A DNA stretch of 64,000 bases from Eulemur rufifrons. Lineage: Eukaryota; Chordata; Mammalia; Primates; Lemuridae. A model generated the notes under the pieces. The model was not told the DNA's origin, ran no database searches, and saw only the letters and a list, made by a program, of their open reading frames with translations. The stretch lies in assembly GCF_041146395.1 (NCBI RefSeq), contig NC_090983.1:67361501-67425500 (forward strand). Direction: 5' to 3'. The position numbers and the translations under genes are program-made. Positions 44,866 to 56,610 of the stretch are shown one piece after another. Numbering within the stretch: position 1 is the first letter of the stretch; the number at the start of each line of letters is the position of its first letter.

Positions 44866-45180
44866 CAATTATTTTCCTTACTGAAGTATCAATAGTCTCT
44901 TAGTAGTTCTCTCAGTGAAGGCCAATGGGTGGCAAATGCTCTTAGACTTTTATAAGTCTGTAAGTATGCGTTTTGCGCTCACACTTGAAAGTTTAGCTGG
45001 ATAGTCTGGCACTGTTACTCCATTTTCTTCTGGCATGCCTTCCTGCTGCTAAGAACTGTGCTGCTAGTCTAATTGTCTTTCTACTATAAGTATTCTCCTT
45101 CTTTTTCTTGATGCATTTAAGTGTTTCTCTTTATTTGTAAAGTTTTACGGTTTCATACAATGTGTATGGGCATTTAAACA

Positions 45181-45199
45181 AATTATCTTTTGTTTTTTT
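45181..45199 (+). repeat. Alu target-site duplication, 5' copy
   Basis: AATTATCTTTTGTTTTTTT, identical to 45551-45569 on the far side of the Alu. Confidence 0.95.
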
Positions 45200-45518
45200 G
45201 GCCGGGTACAGTGGCTCACGCCTGTATTCCTAGCACTCTGGGAGGCCGAGGCGGGAGGATAGTTTGAGCTCAGGAGTTTGAGACCAGCCTGAGCAAGAGC
45301 GAGACCCTGACTCTACTAAAAAAATAGAAAGAAATTAGCTGGTCAACTATATATTTTTATATAGAAAAATTAGCCGGGCATGGTGGCTCATGCCTGTAGT
45401 CCCCAGCTACTTGGGAGGCTGAGGCAGAAGGATTGCTTGAGCCCAGGAGTTTGAGGTTGCTGTGAGCTAGGCTGATGCCACGGCACTCTAGCCCAGGCAA
45501 CAGAGCGAGACTCTGTCT

Positions 45519-45550
<32 letters not shown>
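45200..45550 (+). mobile_element. Alu SINE, strepsirrhine type, young
   Basis: A full-length dimeric Alu: 'ggccgggtacagtggctcac' + 'gcctgtattcctagcactct' + 'gggaggccgaggcgggagga', B-box-like 'gagtttgagaccagcct', 'gagcaagagcgagaccctga', linker 'aatagaaagaaattagctgg' + 'tcaactatatatttttatat', right monomer 'attagccgggcatggtggct', 'ttgaggttgctgtgagctag' + 'gctgatgccacggcactcta', and a poly-A tail of about 31. The longer linker and right-monomer end are of the lemur/galago type. A perfect 19-bp target duplication and a long pure tail mark it as recent. It has RNA polymerase III A and B boxes but no coding capacity. Confidence 0.97.
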
Positions 45551-45554
<4 letters not shown>

Positions 45555-45569
45555 ATCTTTTGTTTTTTT
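45551..45569 (+). repeat. Alu target-site duplication, 3' copy
   Basis: Identical 19-base copy of 45181-45199 directly after the poly-A tail. Confidence 0.95.
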
Positions 45570-46120
45570 AAATTGAGAGCATAACGTTTTCTTTAATTAT
45601 AGAAAATTCAGTCATTATCTCTTTGTTTGTTATCTCTGTCATTCTATCTCCCTCATCATTATGTCTTTCATTAGACATAATATTGCTTCCTTTTATTCTT
45701 ATTTTTAACCGTATATCTTAAAGGATTTTTTGAATAATTTTCCCATCCATCTTTCAATTCAGCAATTCTCTTTTTAACAGAGTCTATTAATCATCTTCTC
45801 TGATTATTTACATGATTTCTACTTTGTTCTTTTTCAAACATACTCTTTCTTGAGTCCTAGCTGCAAGCTTCTTTTTCATAATTTTCTATTTTGCATTTAT
45901 AATTAATATTCCTACCTATATCTCTTGGACTTTCTTAAACATATTTATTTTACCATATTTTCCATTGTGCTCTGTTATTTGTTTTCCCTTTGAGTGTGTT
46001 GATTATCTTTCCAGATGTCCTATCTCATTCTGCCCTTTGAAATTTAACATTGGAAGCTCTTCTTGAGTGAGATTTTATTTTTCTCACTCAATGTCCACTC
46101 CTTCTTACATAGTATTAGGA

Positions 46121-46559
46121 CCTCAGAATCTTCAATTCAGACTAAACCTTGTATAGGGCCTTCTGGACTCCAGTTCTAGAGAATGTCCTGGTTGGCAGGA
46201 TCAGTCACAGGCCAACCTGGGAAGCTGTTGTCACTTTTCTCAGCCAGCAAGCAGTGATACTGGTTATAATCTGCTGTCTTATATAGAGTCATCCCCATTA
46301 GATCTCACAGGTTGAATTCCCAGACCCTCCATTCTGACTTTCTACAAGCTACTTCAGCACTTACTGATTATTTTTCGGTCACTTTCTGGTTCACAGAGAT
46401 GTTCCTGTATTGTCTTGCATCTAACTATTTCTTTTTAAAAATATTTTATCTATCACTGATGTTTGGTGGAGTGTGCATGTATGTGGAGTGTGTTTGAGCA
46501 TGTCTTTTTAATGTATGAACTCATAAACCATCTGCATTGGAAATATTCTTGTTTGCATT
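46121..46559. other. Unassigned tract
   Basis: No gene or confident repeat recognised. It may continue the old L1-like tract. Confidence 0.35.
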
Positions 46560-47050
46560 TTTATACCCAAGCCAAACATAGTCCCCTTTATTTCTATTTC
46601 CCTTATGTCTTTCCTATTTTCCTGTCTCAGTGCTCCTGTTCTTCACTTTCCAAATCACCCTTCCCTGTTTTAGAAGTCTCTTCAAATCTTATTAATTTTT
46701 CCATACTCAACTCTCAAGCCACTTCTTTCAGAAAGGATTTCATATAGCACACTGTCTCTCCTTTCTTTGAGAATTCTTTCAATATTCTTGGCACAAACTT
46801 TTAGGGGACTAAACCATCTCAATACTTATGCTTGGCTCTTCAGTTCACAGAATTTAGTTCATCATTTGATACCTTCTATATTATACCTAATTTATGCCCA
46901 TGATTTATTTTCCCTATGGAAGTATAAGCTCCTTGAAACCAGTAAGTCTATTTTATTCATCTTTTTCTCCCCAATGGCCTCTTGTGCCAAACTGATACTC
47001 ACTGCATTGATACAAATTGAATAAAATAATAAATTCATGAATAAATGAAT
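46560..47050 (+). mobile_element. LINE L2 3' end
   Basis: 'tttcagaaaggatttcatat', 'tatggaagtataagctcctt' + 'gaaaccagtaag', 'ttctccccaatggcctcttg' and the tail 'acaaattgaataaaataata' + 'aattcatgaataaatg' resemble the L2 3' UTR ('gaatgtaagctccatgagggcaggg .. atccccagcgcctagaac .. ttgttgaatgaatgaatg'). Start uncertain. Confidence 0.6.
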
Positions 47051-47172
47051 TGATACATTCTCAGTCCCACTGGATTATAACTACTTAAAGAACATGACCA
47101 CACTTTACACTTTTGGGATTCTCAAGGTCTAGAAAAGTGGTCTGATATATAGCTATGTTTAACAAGTAATTG

Positions 47173-48014
47173 TGGGGCTGATAACTAGAATCTATATAGA
47201 ACTCAGGTAAAATAGCAAGAAAAAAAATCAAGCAACCCCATTAAAAAGTGAGCAAAGGACATGAACAGAAACTTTTCAAAAGAAGATAGACTAATGGGCA
47301 ACAAAGATACGAAAAAACGCTCAACATCTCTAATCATCAGGGAAATGCAAATTAAAACCACAATGAGATATCACTTAACTCCAGTGAGAACAGCTTTTAT
47401 TACAAAGTCCCAAAACAACAAATTCCGGTGTGGATGCAGAGAGATAGGAACACTCATAAACTGCTGGTGAGACTGCAAACTAGTATAACCTCTGTGGAAA
47501 ATACCTCAAAGAACTAAAAGTAGACCTATCATTTGATCCAGCAATCTCACTACTGGGTGAAAAGATGTGGAAACAACCCAAGTGCCCATCAATAATACAT
47601 GAGTGGATTAATAAAATGTGGTATATGTATACTATGGAGCACTACTCAGTCATAAAAAAAAATAGGATCTAATACCTCTTGTAATATCCTGCATGGAGCT
47701 GGGGCCCATTCTTTGAAGTGAAGTATCACAAGAGTGGAAAAACAAATACCACATGTACTCATCATTAAATTGGTACTAATTGGTCGACACTTATGTGCAC
47801 ACATGGAAGTAACATTCATCGGGTGCCAGGCAGGTGGGAGGGGGGAGGGGGGATGGGTAAATTCACACCTACAGGGTGAGGTGCACAGTGTCTGGGGAGG
47901 TGGGCACACTTGTAGCTCTGACTTGGGTGGTGCAAGGGCAATTTATGTAACCAAAGCGTTTGTACTACCATAATATTCTGAAGTAAAAAAAAATAATAAA
48001 AGAAAGAAAAAAAA
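47173..48014 (+). mobile_element. LINE-1, 5'-truncated and internally deleted
   Basis: Starts in the C-terminal part of ORF2 ('ctgataactagaatctatat' + 'agaactcagg'), then 'ccattaaaaagtgagcaaag' + 'gacatgaacagaaacttttc', 'atgcaaattaaaaccacaat' + 'gagatatcac', 'gatccagcaatctcactact' + 'gggt'. At about 47558/47559 it jumps to 'gaaaagatgtggaaacaacc', so the usual ~90 bases between these landmarks are missing. It continues through the ORF2 end into a G-rich 3' UTR (47836-47857) and ends '..ccataatattctgaagtaa' with an A-rich tail. This 3' UTR is of the lemur type. ORF2 (endonuclease/reverse transcriptase) is only a broken tail. Open frames at 47261-48019 are parts of it. Confidence 0.95.
47836..47857 (+). 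other. G-rich tract in L1 3' UTR, G-quadruplex motif
   Basis: 'gggaggggggaggggggatg' + 'gg' gives at least four G-runs of three or more with loops of one or two bases. Such polypurine tracts are a known property of L1 3' UTRs. Confidence 0.75.
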
Positions 48015-49449
48015 CCCATATAATTATGGAGGATGATAATGGTAATATTTTGATTCTTATTTTAGTCAACTAAGGTGTATAGAAACTCATTACAATGTAA
48101 AAATGCATTTTAAAATTATCTTAATTTAAATATTCCATACTCAAAATTATGGACTAAAAAGGTTTTTTGCACATAGTCATCTTATTACTGTACTAGAACA
48201 ACTTTTCTCCTTTCCTTCTTTTTATGATATAATTTTTGTTTTGTAAAAACTTCCTCAGGATTTTAATCAATCTTTCCTTCCCCCCATTGTGCTAAATTGT
48301 TTCTTATTTCATCTCTGCTTCCATATAGAGCACTCCAGAAAATTGTTTAAAGACTCTCTTGCTATCTGCCTTCATCTAATAGGATTTCCTGAATTTTGAC
48401 AGTGCAAATTCACAACTTTCTTTTAAATTCTCATATTTATGATTTTAATGTTTTTATGTAGTTTTCCCCTCATAACTCTAGCCATGGGAGTAAATGAAGA
48501 AATGATTGTTAGTTTTAAAAAACATTTGTTTAAACCCTAAATAAATACAGTTTTCAATGAGAATCATATTCCTAGTTAAGACACCTAAGGATACTTTATT
48601 TCTATTAGTAGTAATTTTTTAGAAAATTATTTTATATTTCAGTGATTTTGATTTCTTCATACTATCTGCAGATCTCAAAAGGCACAAAAATAAGACAACA
48701 TGAAGAATTCCCAGAAATTGTCAGGTTTCTAAGGTACTGAATGGGTACTTCTCAGAGGACAAGGGGTATTACAGGGTAAGGAGAATATGTGAGTAAGATA
48801 ATTGAATATAGTTATCTTAATCTTTATAACATGCTGCTTCCAACCTCATTGGCTTTTATGCATGCAGCTTCCCTGACACCAAAGCACTCACCATTTGTTC
48901 AGTCAAAATTTAATAAAAGGAGAAAACTGCTATGTTATTTTCCCAAATGTTTACTGTGTGCATTTTTCATTTGCCAATGTTTTGATTGGCAGCTTTATAT
49001 GACCCTGGATTTTAATTTTATATGAAATTTGGTTGGAAGTATATTTTAGAAATTATAATAAAGAATGACTGCAGCTCCCCTATAAGGGTTTTTCTAAGGA
49101 AGCTTTTGTTTTCCTAAGTTAAATTTGATAGTTCTGAGATACAATGAAGATAGACATTAACAGATTGCAATTGCTTTTGTTTTGTAGAAATAAAGAATTG
49201 CATACTCTTTTAAAAATTAATTTAGTGGAAATAATTTAGTACATATTGGTCATATTTTTGTAAGTTTTATAAAATCTCCTGAATAACCTAATTTTTTGGT
49301 ATATTTTTCCTTTTGGGATCTGTTGAGTATCTTTTGGCTAGACGGAGTTTAGAGCTGTGGGGGCAATGCTCATAAAATAAGTGACTTATTTTCATTATTG
49401 ACCTTTGATTATCATCTTCAAGACTTTCTGTCCTGTGTTTACTAGTCCT
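48015..49449. other. Unassigned AT-rich tract
   Basis: No gene or confident repeat recognised. The 78-codon frame at 48789-49025 has no recognisable domain. Confidence 0.4.
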
Positions 49450-49592
49450 TGGCTACTCCAAGTGTGGTCCATAATTTGACACTTTGTTATACATCTCAGG
49501 CTCTGCCACAGACCTACTGAATAAGAATATGCATTTTAACAGAAACATCAGCTAATTCATATGCCTTTCAAATTTTGAGAAGCACTACTCTA
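49450..49592 (-). mobile_element. MER5A hAT DNA transposon relic, antisense
   Basis: 'ctccaagtgtggtccataat', 'tctcaggctctgccacagac' + 'ctactgaataagaatatgca' + 'ttttaacag' and the end 'caaattttgagaagcacta' follow inverted MER5A ('ctcaaagtgtggtcc .. ctcaggccccaccccagacctactgaatcagaa .. tttaacaag .. gtttgagaaccactg'). Non-autonomous and diverged. Confidence 0.83.
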
Positions 49593-50639
49593 CATAAATA
49601 TTACGTATTTGAGGACCATTTCCACACTCTTTTGTCAGGTAATTTTTAAATGCTTCTTATGCTCCCAACTCGGTTCCCCATGCCATGAATTTCATGTGCT
49701 TCATTCTTTTGACAAAAAAGAAGGGAAGTATCATTATAGTAGTGTGGAAGAGTATCCTGAATTTAGTTAATGGAACAATATCACTTTTCACAGCATTGCT
49801 TCTTTTTTTGGATGATAAATTTTCCAAAGCATATCACACATTTCCTGATCTCTGAAAATGTGTATTTTAAATATAATTTAAGATTTTCTTGATAAATACT
49901 GGTCATTATTACAAACTTCAATAACCACACTGCCGGAAACAAAAGTGAACTTAAAAGGTAGTGAGTTATTAATGCCTTAATAAATGCTGTATGAATTTCT
50001 ACAGACTTCAATGTTGCTTTAATTCATTTCTTTCTTAATTTACTTAATTTATTTCTCCTTCCATCATAATAATTTCACTTTCTCATTAAGTTTCCCCACT
50101 TTCAGTGGGATTCCTTCTTCTCATTCCTGTTACTACTTCTGCTATAGTATAATTCTGCTACTCACAGCTCTCTGCCTTATTGAGGTAGATTACTCTTTCT
50201 TGTTTCTGTATTTATTTTTGCTTTTGTCTAGTATTCTTCTACTTTTTTTCCTGCTACCTATTATCCCATCTGACAATTTTAGCCTTCTAAATTGCAACAT
50301 TTACATTCAAAGTAAATGATACCTTCAGATTTATATTTAGCATCTATTTGTTTTCCATTAAACCAATTGTTTTATGATACTTTTTTCTTGTCCTCTTTTG
50401 CTTTATTATTCTATTTCCCCTCCATAACTTAATATTTTAAAATAATTGAATATTATTTTAATGAATATCCTAGATTATAACATGCATGCTTTATTTATTG
50501 TACTCTTATAAGAATTAATAATTTTACCTCTTTTCCAATAATTCTAAAATTTTAGAACACTTTAATTCCATTTACTTTTCTCAGTTTTTATGTTATTATC
50601 ATACATTTTGATTCTACATATATTTAAAATTTTCTAATA
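49593..50639. other. Unassigned T-rich tract
   Basis: No gene. The T-rich composition from about 50030 onward may be more of the old L1-like sequence that follows. Confidence 0.4.
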
Positions 50640-51150
50640 CTACTGTTATTGTTTTGCATAGTCAATGTCCAGTCAATATCTATTTATATTTACTCCCATA
50701 TTTACCCTTTTTGTTGTTCTCCATTGATTTGTTCAATTTCATATTTTTGCTGCATATGTACTTCTAGGTTGGCAGTTATTGTCTTTAAGCACTTTGTGAT
50801 GTCATTTCCTTGTCTTTTACTTACACCATTTCTGTTGAAGAGCCAGCTATCCATTTTATTGCTGCTCCATTAAAAGTAGCATGTCTTTTCTTCTATGGCT
50901 GCTTTTAATATTTTCTCTGTCTTCGGTTTTCAGCAATCTTTCTCTATGTATCTAGGTGTGTTTTTCCTTATATTTGACCTGCTGGGGTTTGTAGAATTTT
51001 TTGAACCTGTGGGTTGATGTACTTTGTAACTTCGGGAAATTGACATTTCTTCAACTCTTCTTCTACTCCATTCTTTCTTTCTACTATGTCTGGGACCCCC
51101 AGAAAACATATAAGACATTCTCATTTTGTCCCACATGTCAAAAGATTCCT
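50640..51150. repeat. Old L1-associated T-rich tract
   Basis: 'ttctctgtcttcggttttca' + 'gcaatctttctctatgtatc' + 'taggtgtgtttttccttata', 'gacctgctggggtttgtaga', 'ctgggacccccagaaaacat' and 'cattctcattttgtcccaca' match the well-known antisense-type segment ('tttcggcagtttgattatgatgtgtctaggtgtg .. gggactccaattacacgtatgttagac .. gtcccacag') that I associate with old L1M elements. Non-coding. Confidence 0.55.
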
Positions 51151-51509
51151 CCTGGATGGGTTAGAGAAGTCTGCAGCAGAACTGTGCTGCTACAAAGAAC
51201 AATTAGGAAAACCTGATACACATCATAGCTCATCGAGTTAGGAGTATGGTAAGTTTCTGAGACAATGAAATTAAAAGAGATAATGTGAGAAAACAGAACC
51301 TCAGAGAAACCAGATGACATCTGCAGCTACTTTTACTCAGTATTTTCAAATGTTTGAGGTAGGCAACAGACTGAGAATCCATAGTTAAAAGTTTCCACCT
51401 TTCTCCCATTTTACAGGTTGCTTAATCAAATAGGAGAAAAGTTAATTTTTTTAGAAGCACGGTCATATTTCAAACCTTGTTTTCTTATCTCCTGTGATAT
51501 ATAATATAG
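51151..51509. other. Unassigned tract
   Basis: No gene or confident repeat. Confidence 0.4.
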
Positions 51510-51728
51510 TACAAATATCATGGGCTTTGAAATTAAATAAATTTGCATTTGAATTCTTGCTCCACTATTAACAAGTGTTATGACTTAGAGTACATTAAAT
51601 AATCTTTCTGAAAGTGTTTATACATATTTAAAATGGGAATAATAATAGTGCTAAATATTTTGTATTGTGGTGATAATTATCAACAACTGAAATAAATATG
51701 TTTGTCATAAAATAGGCATTCAAGGGGC
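51510..51728 (+). mobile_element. MIR SINE
   Basis: 'atgggctttgaaattaaata' + 'aatttgcatttgaattcttg' + 'ctccactattaacaagtgtt' + 'atgacttagag', 'taatctttctgaaagtg', 'aaatgggaataataatagtg' follow MIR ('cggactctggagccagactgcctgggttcgaatcccggctctgccacttactagctgtgtgacctt .. aaaatggggataataatagta'). Confidence 0.82.
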
Positions 51729-52149
51729 AACTATTCTTAGAGAAGAATGCCTAAATTGTAACTGTTAACCTTTTAATTTGATTGATGAATTAGTGTTGGG
51801 TGCTTTAAAAATAATACAGTTCTTTGTGCTGAATCATAAACGTTTGACTGAAATCCTATAGTAGTGACTCAGGTGTGAACTAAAAAAATGGAGTAATATA
51901 ATCTGTTTTCCACATGACTAAACTTGTCAGTTCTCTGGGCTCTTACCCTCAGCTATGCATATGATTCTATAGGAACGCAAGTTTCCATACCTCTGCCCTC
52001 ATCACTTTAACAGCTCTTCTTGGACTCATGTTGGAGATCCTAAGACAAAGAACCTTATTGGTAGGAGGGAAATTTTGTTTCTATAAGCTCATGTATGTTA
52101 TCCATTGGCTATAATCTGTAATGTTTAGGATCCATAATATATGCGCTTT
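51729..52149. other. Unassigned tract
   Basis: No gene or repeat recognised. Confidence 0.4.
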
Positions 52150-52395
52150 GATATTCATTAAGCACTTACTATGTGCCAAACACTAATCTAATTATTTTAG
52201 ATGTATTATTTTCTTGAATCCTCATAGCAATGTTATGAGATAAGTATTATTGTTCTCATTTTGTAGCTGAGAAAACTAAGGTAAATGTTTTAAATAAAAA
52301 AAAAGTTTTAAATAATTTTTCTAACATTTCTCAACTGCGAAGTGGTAGAGCCAAGATAACTACCCTGGTGGTCTAATTCTTAATCTCTATGTAGA
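52150..52395 (-). mobile_element. MIR SINE, antisense, well preserved
   Basis: 'ttcattaagcacttactatg' + 'tgccaaacactaatctaatt', 'cttgaatcctcatagcaatg' + 'ttatgagataagtattattg' + 'ttctcattttgtagctgaga' + 'aaactaagg' and 'gaagtggtagagccaagata' is inverted MIR almost end to end, with a small A-rich insertion in the middle (about 52295-52318). Confidence 0.92.
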
Positions 52396-54349
52396 ATGCC
52401 TCTTAAAATTACTATTTTCATTATAAATATTACCTTAGAGTTTGGAATCCTTGCTGGTTAAAATAATTACTCATTAAAGGCAGGGAAAGGAATATATGTG
52501 GGTTTAGTTTGAAAAGAACTCAATGAGAAATTCATTATCTTGTTATGCATACTGAATTTACTTAAAATTCCTTGGAGAAACTCATGCTATTCTTTAAAAA
52601 GTATATTACAACTAATCTCAATGTCAGATAAATACATATACCTCAAATGTACATAAAAATTTCCACTGGAGAATTTTCACCATGATTTAATATTTTTAAA
52701 ATGCTCATAGTGTATCAATTCCACATTTGATAGTCTTTTATTTCTATTATGAAATGTTTGCCTGAATCTCTTTTTTTAATAAGAAATTTTAAAAATGGGT
52801 TATTATTATAAAATTGTTGCTCCTTGAAACTATGCAACTCTAATTTATTCACTTATTCACACTAATCATCGTATTGGTAGGGAATCTTTCCCTTGCATTT
52901 TTGCTATGTCCATTTTTCATTCGACTGAAAAATCTCACAGTCATTCTGTGAAAAAGTTTGATAATATACTTATACTTTTTAAAATATGCCAAAATAAAGA
53001 TTTGAAATAAGACCCTAGCCATAAAAAAATAGCATATGTGAAATTATTAGCAAGTGTTCTGGATGTGTGAGTAGGACAGATAGTGTATTTATTCATTATG
53101 TATTTCCAACTTCATAATTTTTCATCTTAACTCTCAACAAGAGTCATCAGAGCTCAGGTAAAGTCTTCTTGAAATGAAGACTTGTTCACAGTTTGCAAGT
53201 TCTCCTAGAATATAAAGGTTCAAAACCCAATTGCCACTTATCTGATGGCCTTTCCAAATCCTTAGCTGTTAGATGTGTTATATGTGAATAGTCAGATCTT
53301 TTGAGAAATGCACAAATGAAATCCATGGGCCACTTCTTTATATCTCTACAATATATTTGTAGCATTATATGTTAACTAAACGTGTTCTTTTCACAAACTC
53401 TCTCTTCTGTCACTTGCACATTTGGGCAGCAGCCATTAACATAAGCTGGTTTCAGGAAACTTAAATATGTGAAACATAAAGAACAAAAAATCTGGCCACT
53501 TTTTCCGGGCTCAGGTTTTAAGCGTGTGAACTCAACTCTGGTGTTCTCTGGGTTCTCCTCCTTCTGCCAGTCACAATTTCTAATTAGCTTTCCCCATGGA
53601 GGAAGAAGATGGATTATATTTTAATATCTAGAGACTAAAATTAGTTTATATTTTAGCAAGTTAGCACTTCTTAGCAGTTGATTTACTCTTGAAGCTGCAA
53701 AATCTGTGAGCTTGCAATTAATCATACGTTGGTCATTTTCTTTCAAAAATGTTCAGTTTGGCTGTCTGTATCATAATAGGGGAAAACATGTAATTTATGC
53801 AGTTTAGAAATTATAGCCTTGTGTTTAACTATGTCATAATATATTTTCTCACCCGCTCATTGTTCTTAACACTATAAAAGAATGTCATTTCACTGGGATT
53901 TATTTAAGCAAAACCTTTAAAGTGAGATCCCTGGCAAAACAGTAACCTCTTAGAGTTGTGCTTTATTTTTCTTTAAATGGGTGCTTTTAGGATTTGTTTT
54001 GACCACTCTTGATTTGGTGGCAACTTTTAAAAATAATCTTTTAAACAGAGGAGCACATTCTTGGCTTTCATCTTGCAATAGGAATACTTTGTCTTCTTAA
54101 AATTGTCTTTAATATTCTCATGTGTATAACACATGTAAAAGTATTCTGTTAATATGCACAGAATACACAAAGCAACTCCCCTGTGGCAATGTGATAATTT
54201 AAAGACACCATAAATTCAAAGGAATAGATATCTTTTAATTCACTGAATTTTAAAAAAAAAAGGCCCTTATTTGAAAATCAAAAAACAGTACATATTTTAA
54301 GCAATTTCCTCAACTAACCTCTGCCAGAAAATTAACCCAAAAACTGTTT
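52396..54349. other. Unassigned AT-rich tract
   Basis: No gene and no interspersed repeat recognised. Confidence 0.4.
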
Positions 54350-54640
54350 GACATCCTTGAATATTATATCAGTGCTGCCAGCATACTGATCACTCACTGT
54401 GCTCTGAAACAAATCAATTAGCCTGCCAATTGTGTTCATTAGAATTCATTCATATCTCTATAAAAAGTTAATTAAAAGTAAGAGTGAGGAGGAAATCATG
54501 TCTAACATTCTTATTAAATCTAAATCACCAAAGTAATTTCAAATCTAAATCAACAATCATTACCAAAACTCTCCCTCCAAAAGGTACAGTATATCGGAAA
54601 ATCAGATAAAGCAGACATGAACCTAGAACTCGTTAATAAA
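54350..54640. other. Repeat-free tract, candidate conserved non-coding
   Basis: No repeat recognised. Several homeodomain-type cores cluster here ('caattag', 'cattagaattcattc', 'gttaattaaaag'). Compatible with a developmental enhancer but unproven. Confidence 0.28.
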
Positions 54641-56010
54641 GATTTCCAAATCAAGGTACTTTTTCTATTATTATCATTACTATTCTGTTATTATTTTTTA
54701 ATTATTCTATTTTCTTGCTAATTTCTTTTGACTCTGATGAAGGTGTCTCTTTTTGACAAAACTTCTGAATTTCACTAGCATAGGTGAATGCTGAAACTAA
54801 CACTGCACCTCATTTTTCTAAAAACTCAGCTTAATATAGCAATGAATGGCAGCACAGAATAACCAGTGGAACACAGCGCTCTAAGCCAAATGAAATTATC
54901 GTGATATAAGGACCATAGCATATAGAAACCAGCTGCCAAAACAGAAACCAGGCGACAAGCCGTTGCTTTCAGATTCCTAAAAGAGACTCCATTCCTAACA
55001 TAATATCTAAATGCCTCTGGTAGAGCTGTTAAAAGCAAAAGTGTTTGAATGTGAAATGTTCTGATTATAACGTGAAGCTCTCTCCCAGCCTCTCTATTTC
55101 TTCCATATTGGGTATCTGCTCCTTTTGTTTCCAGAGGTCCAAAATGAGAGCCCATGTGAGGGCAGAAGAATCTTCCTGACAAGCCACGGAAAGCTTCAGA
55201 CTAATTTCATATTCAGTTCTTGGCACTGAGGTCTGGGTGGAGGTGGGCAGGTCCACCCTGCCTTTCAGTCTCATTAATCATTTGGCTTTCCCTGGCTGCT
55301 CGCAGCATCTTCTGGAGGAACCCTTCTCTTTATTCATTCAGACAACCCTTTGGATTAAACAGAGCCAGCTAAATGTCAAAGCAAATCTGAGTCTTGATGC
55401 AGATAATCATTTCAATAATATTTCTCCATTTGTGCCCAAACACCAGGGGAATAAAGCTTTTCTGCTGTCAGGTACTGTAAGACTGCAGTTGGTGTAAATG
55501 CTTGACACTGAGCCAGATGGCTTAGCCGTGCCTCAAACATATGTTCAACAAGCAGGCTTGCACACATTGGAATTTTATTATTTTGAACTGGTGAGGCTTG
55601 CATATTTATTTACTTGACCCCCTTTGGTGTCACTTTGGTATTAAAACAATCAGTTATAAAGCTTCTCCAAGCATAGGGTAGGGCCAGTTTATAAACTACT
55701 TGTCAGTTTCATATCACCACCTGCAGAGAAGTGCTCCTCATCTCGTGGCCTCCTCTTGATAATTTAAAGAAAAAAACGTGGCAAGGTGCATGTGGCTCAG
55801 GGAAGAAGGAAATGGGAATTGAAGGAAAGAATGTTGCTCTACCCTAAAGATAAAGATGAATGTGCCCTTTTTTAACCAACTCTTTATATGACCTGGGGAC
55901 AATTTTCTCATGTATTACCATATATATTTCACTCAGAAAATCTTGTCTGGGCTTTAAGGAAATCAATCATTAAAACAAGTATGTGTACCTTTCAAAATAT
56001 CAGTAGTAAA
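54641..56010. other. Unassigned, repeat-poor tract
   Basis: No gene and no interspersed repeat recognised. Overlapping open frames at 54826-55603 (up to 118 codons) show no known domain, signal peptide or splice context that I can defend. Confidence 0.4.
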
Positions 56011-56140
56011 TCTCTCTCTCTCTCTGTGTGTATATATATGTATGTATGTATACAAATTTATGTTCACATATATGTGCATATGTGTATATGATTATATATA
56101 CACACATTCACGCCCACTATCATATGTATTTATGTATGTT
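56011..56140. repeat. Compound (TC)n(TG)n(TA)n microsatellite
   Basis: A TC run, then TG, then TA/TATG and looser 'tatgtgcatatgtgtatatg' text. The Tyr/Ile/Met/Cys-rich open frames at 55888-56267 are artefacts of it. Confidence 0.88.
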
Positions 56141-56449
56141 TATGTGTATATTAAAAATGAAAACCTATGCCATTAGTTTTTTCCATGAAGAATTTGTAAT
56201 TGTTATAAATATTTATCTTGCTGCTAATATATTCTTCAAAATAAAACTTAGCAGGCTTACTACTTAGTGGAAAGCATATTTATGGAAAACTCAATTTCAT
56301 ATTACTGAATAGGTTTAAATTTAGTGTTTAAAAAAGACCAGAAAATAGGTATCAAAAGCTATGAGCATTGCAAATATAAAATGAAGGTTACTGAATACAG
56401 ATTCTATCCTATGGAAATAAATGTCTGCCTATAATGACACGGTGTCTTA

Positions 56450-56610
56450 GGGATTTTAGAGTTCATCAAGTCCAACACTTTCATTTAAAGGAAGAAAAAT
56501 TTAGGCCCAGGGAAATTTTCTGACTCACCCAAAATCACCCAGCAAGTAAGTGTGCATAAGAACAAAAACCCAAGGCACACTACCCTACACTTGTCTGTGT
56601 TATGTACATT
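56450..56610 (-). mobile_element. MIR3-like SINE, antisense
   Basis: 'gattttagagttcatcaagt' + 'ccaacactttcatttaaagg' + 'aagaaaaatttaggcccagg' + 'gaaattttctgactcaccca' + 'aaatcacccagcaagtaagt' parallels the MIR3-type antisense text ('agatcatctagtccaacccc..cattttacagatgaggaaactgaggcccagagaggg..gacttgcccaaggtcacacagctagtaagt'). Confidence 0.75.

Larger units (their letters stand above)
44900..46120. repeat. Old L1-associated T-rich tract, split by an Alu
   Basis: T-rich text such as 'gttactccattttcttctgg', 'tccttctttttcttgatgca', 'ttattcttatttttaaccgt' and 'tacatgatttctactttgtt' resembles the same old L1-like segment as 14500-15420. The Alu at 45200-45550 interrupts it. No coding frame. Family uncertain. 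Confidence 0.4.

Noticed and set aside
47261..48019. Open frames around an L1-like region, including a Gly/Val/His-rich one
   Set aside because: They are the broken ORF2 tail and 3' UTR of the L1 at 47173-48014.
54826..55274. Two overlapping minus-strand frames of 118 and 69 codons
   Set aside because: They overlap each other in different frames with no domain. Chance frames in less AT-rich sequence are the simpler explanation.
55888..56267. Open frames rich in Tyr, Ile, Met and Cys
   Set aside because: They read through the compound microsatellite at 56011-56140.
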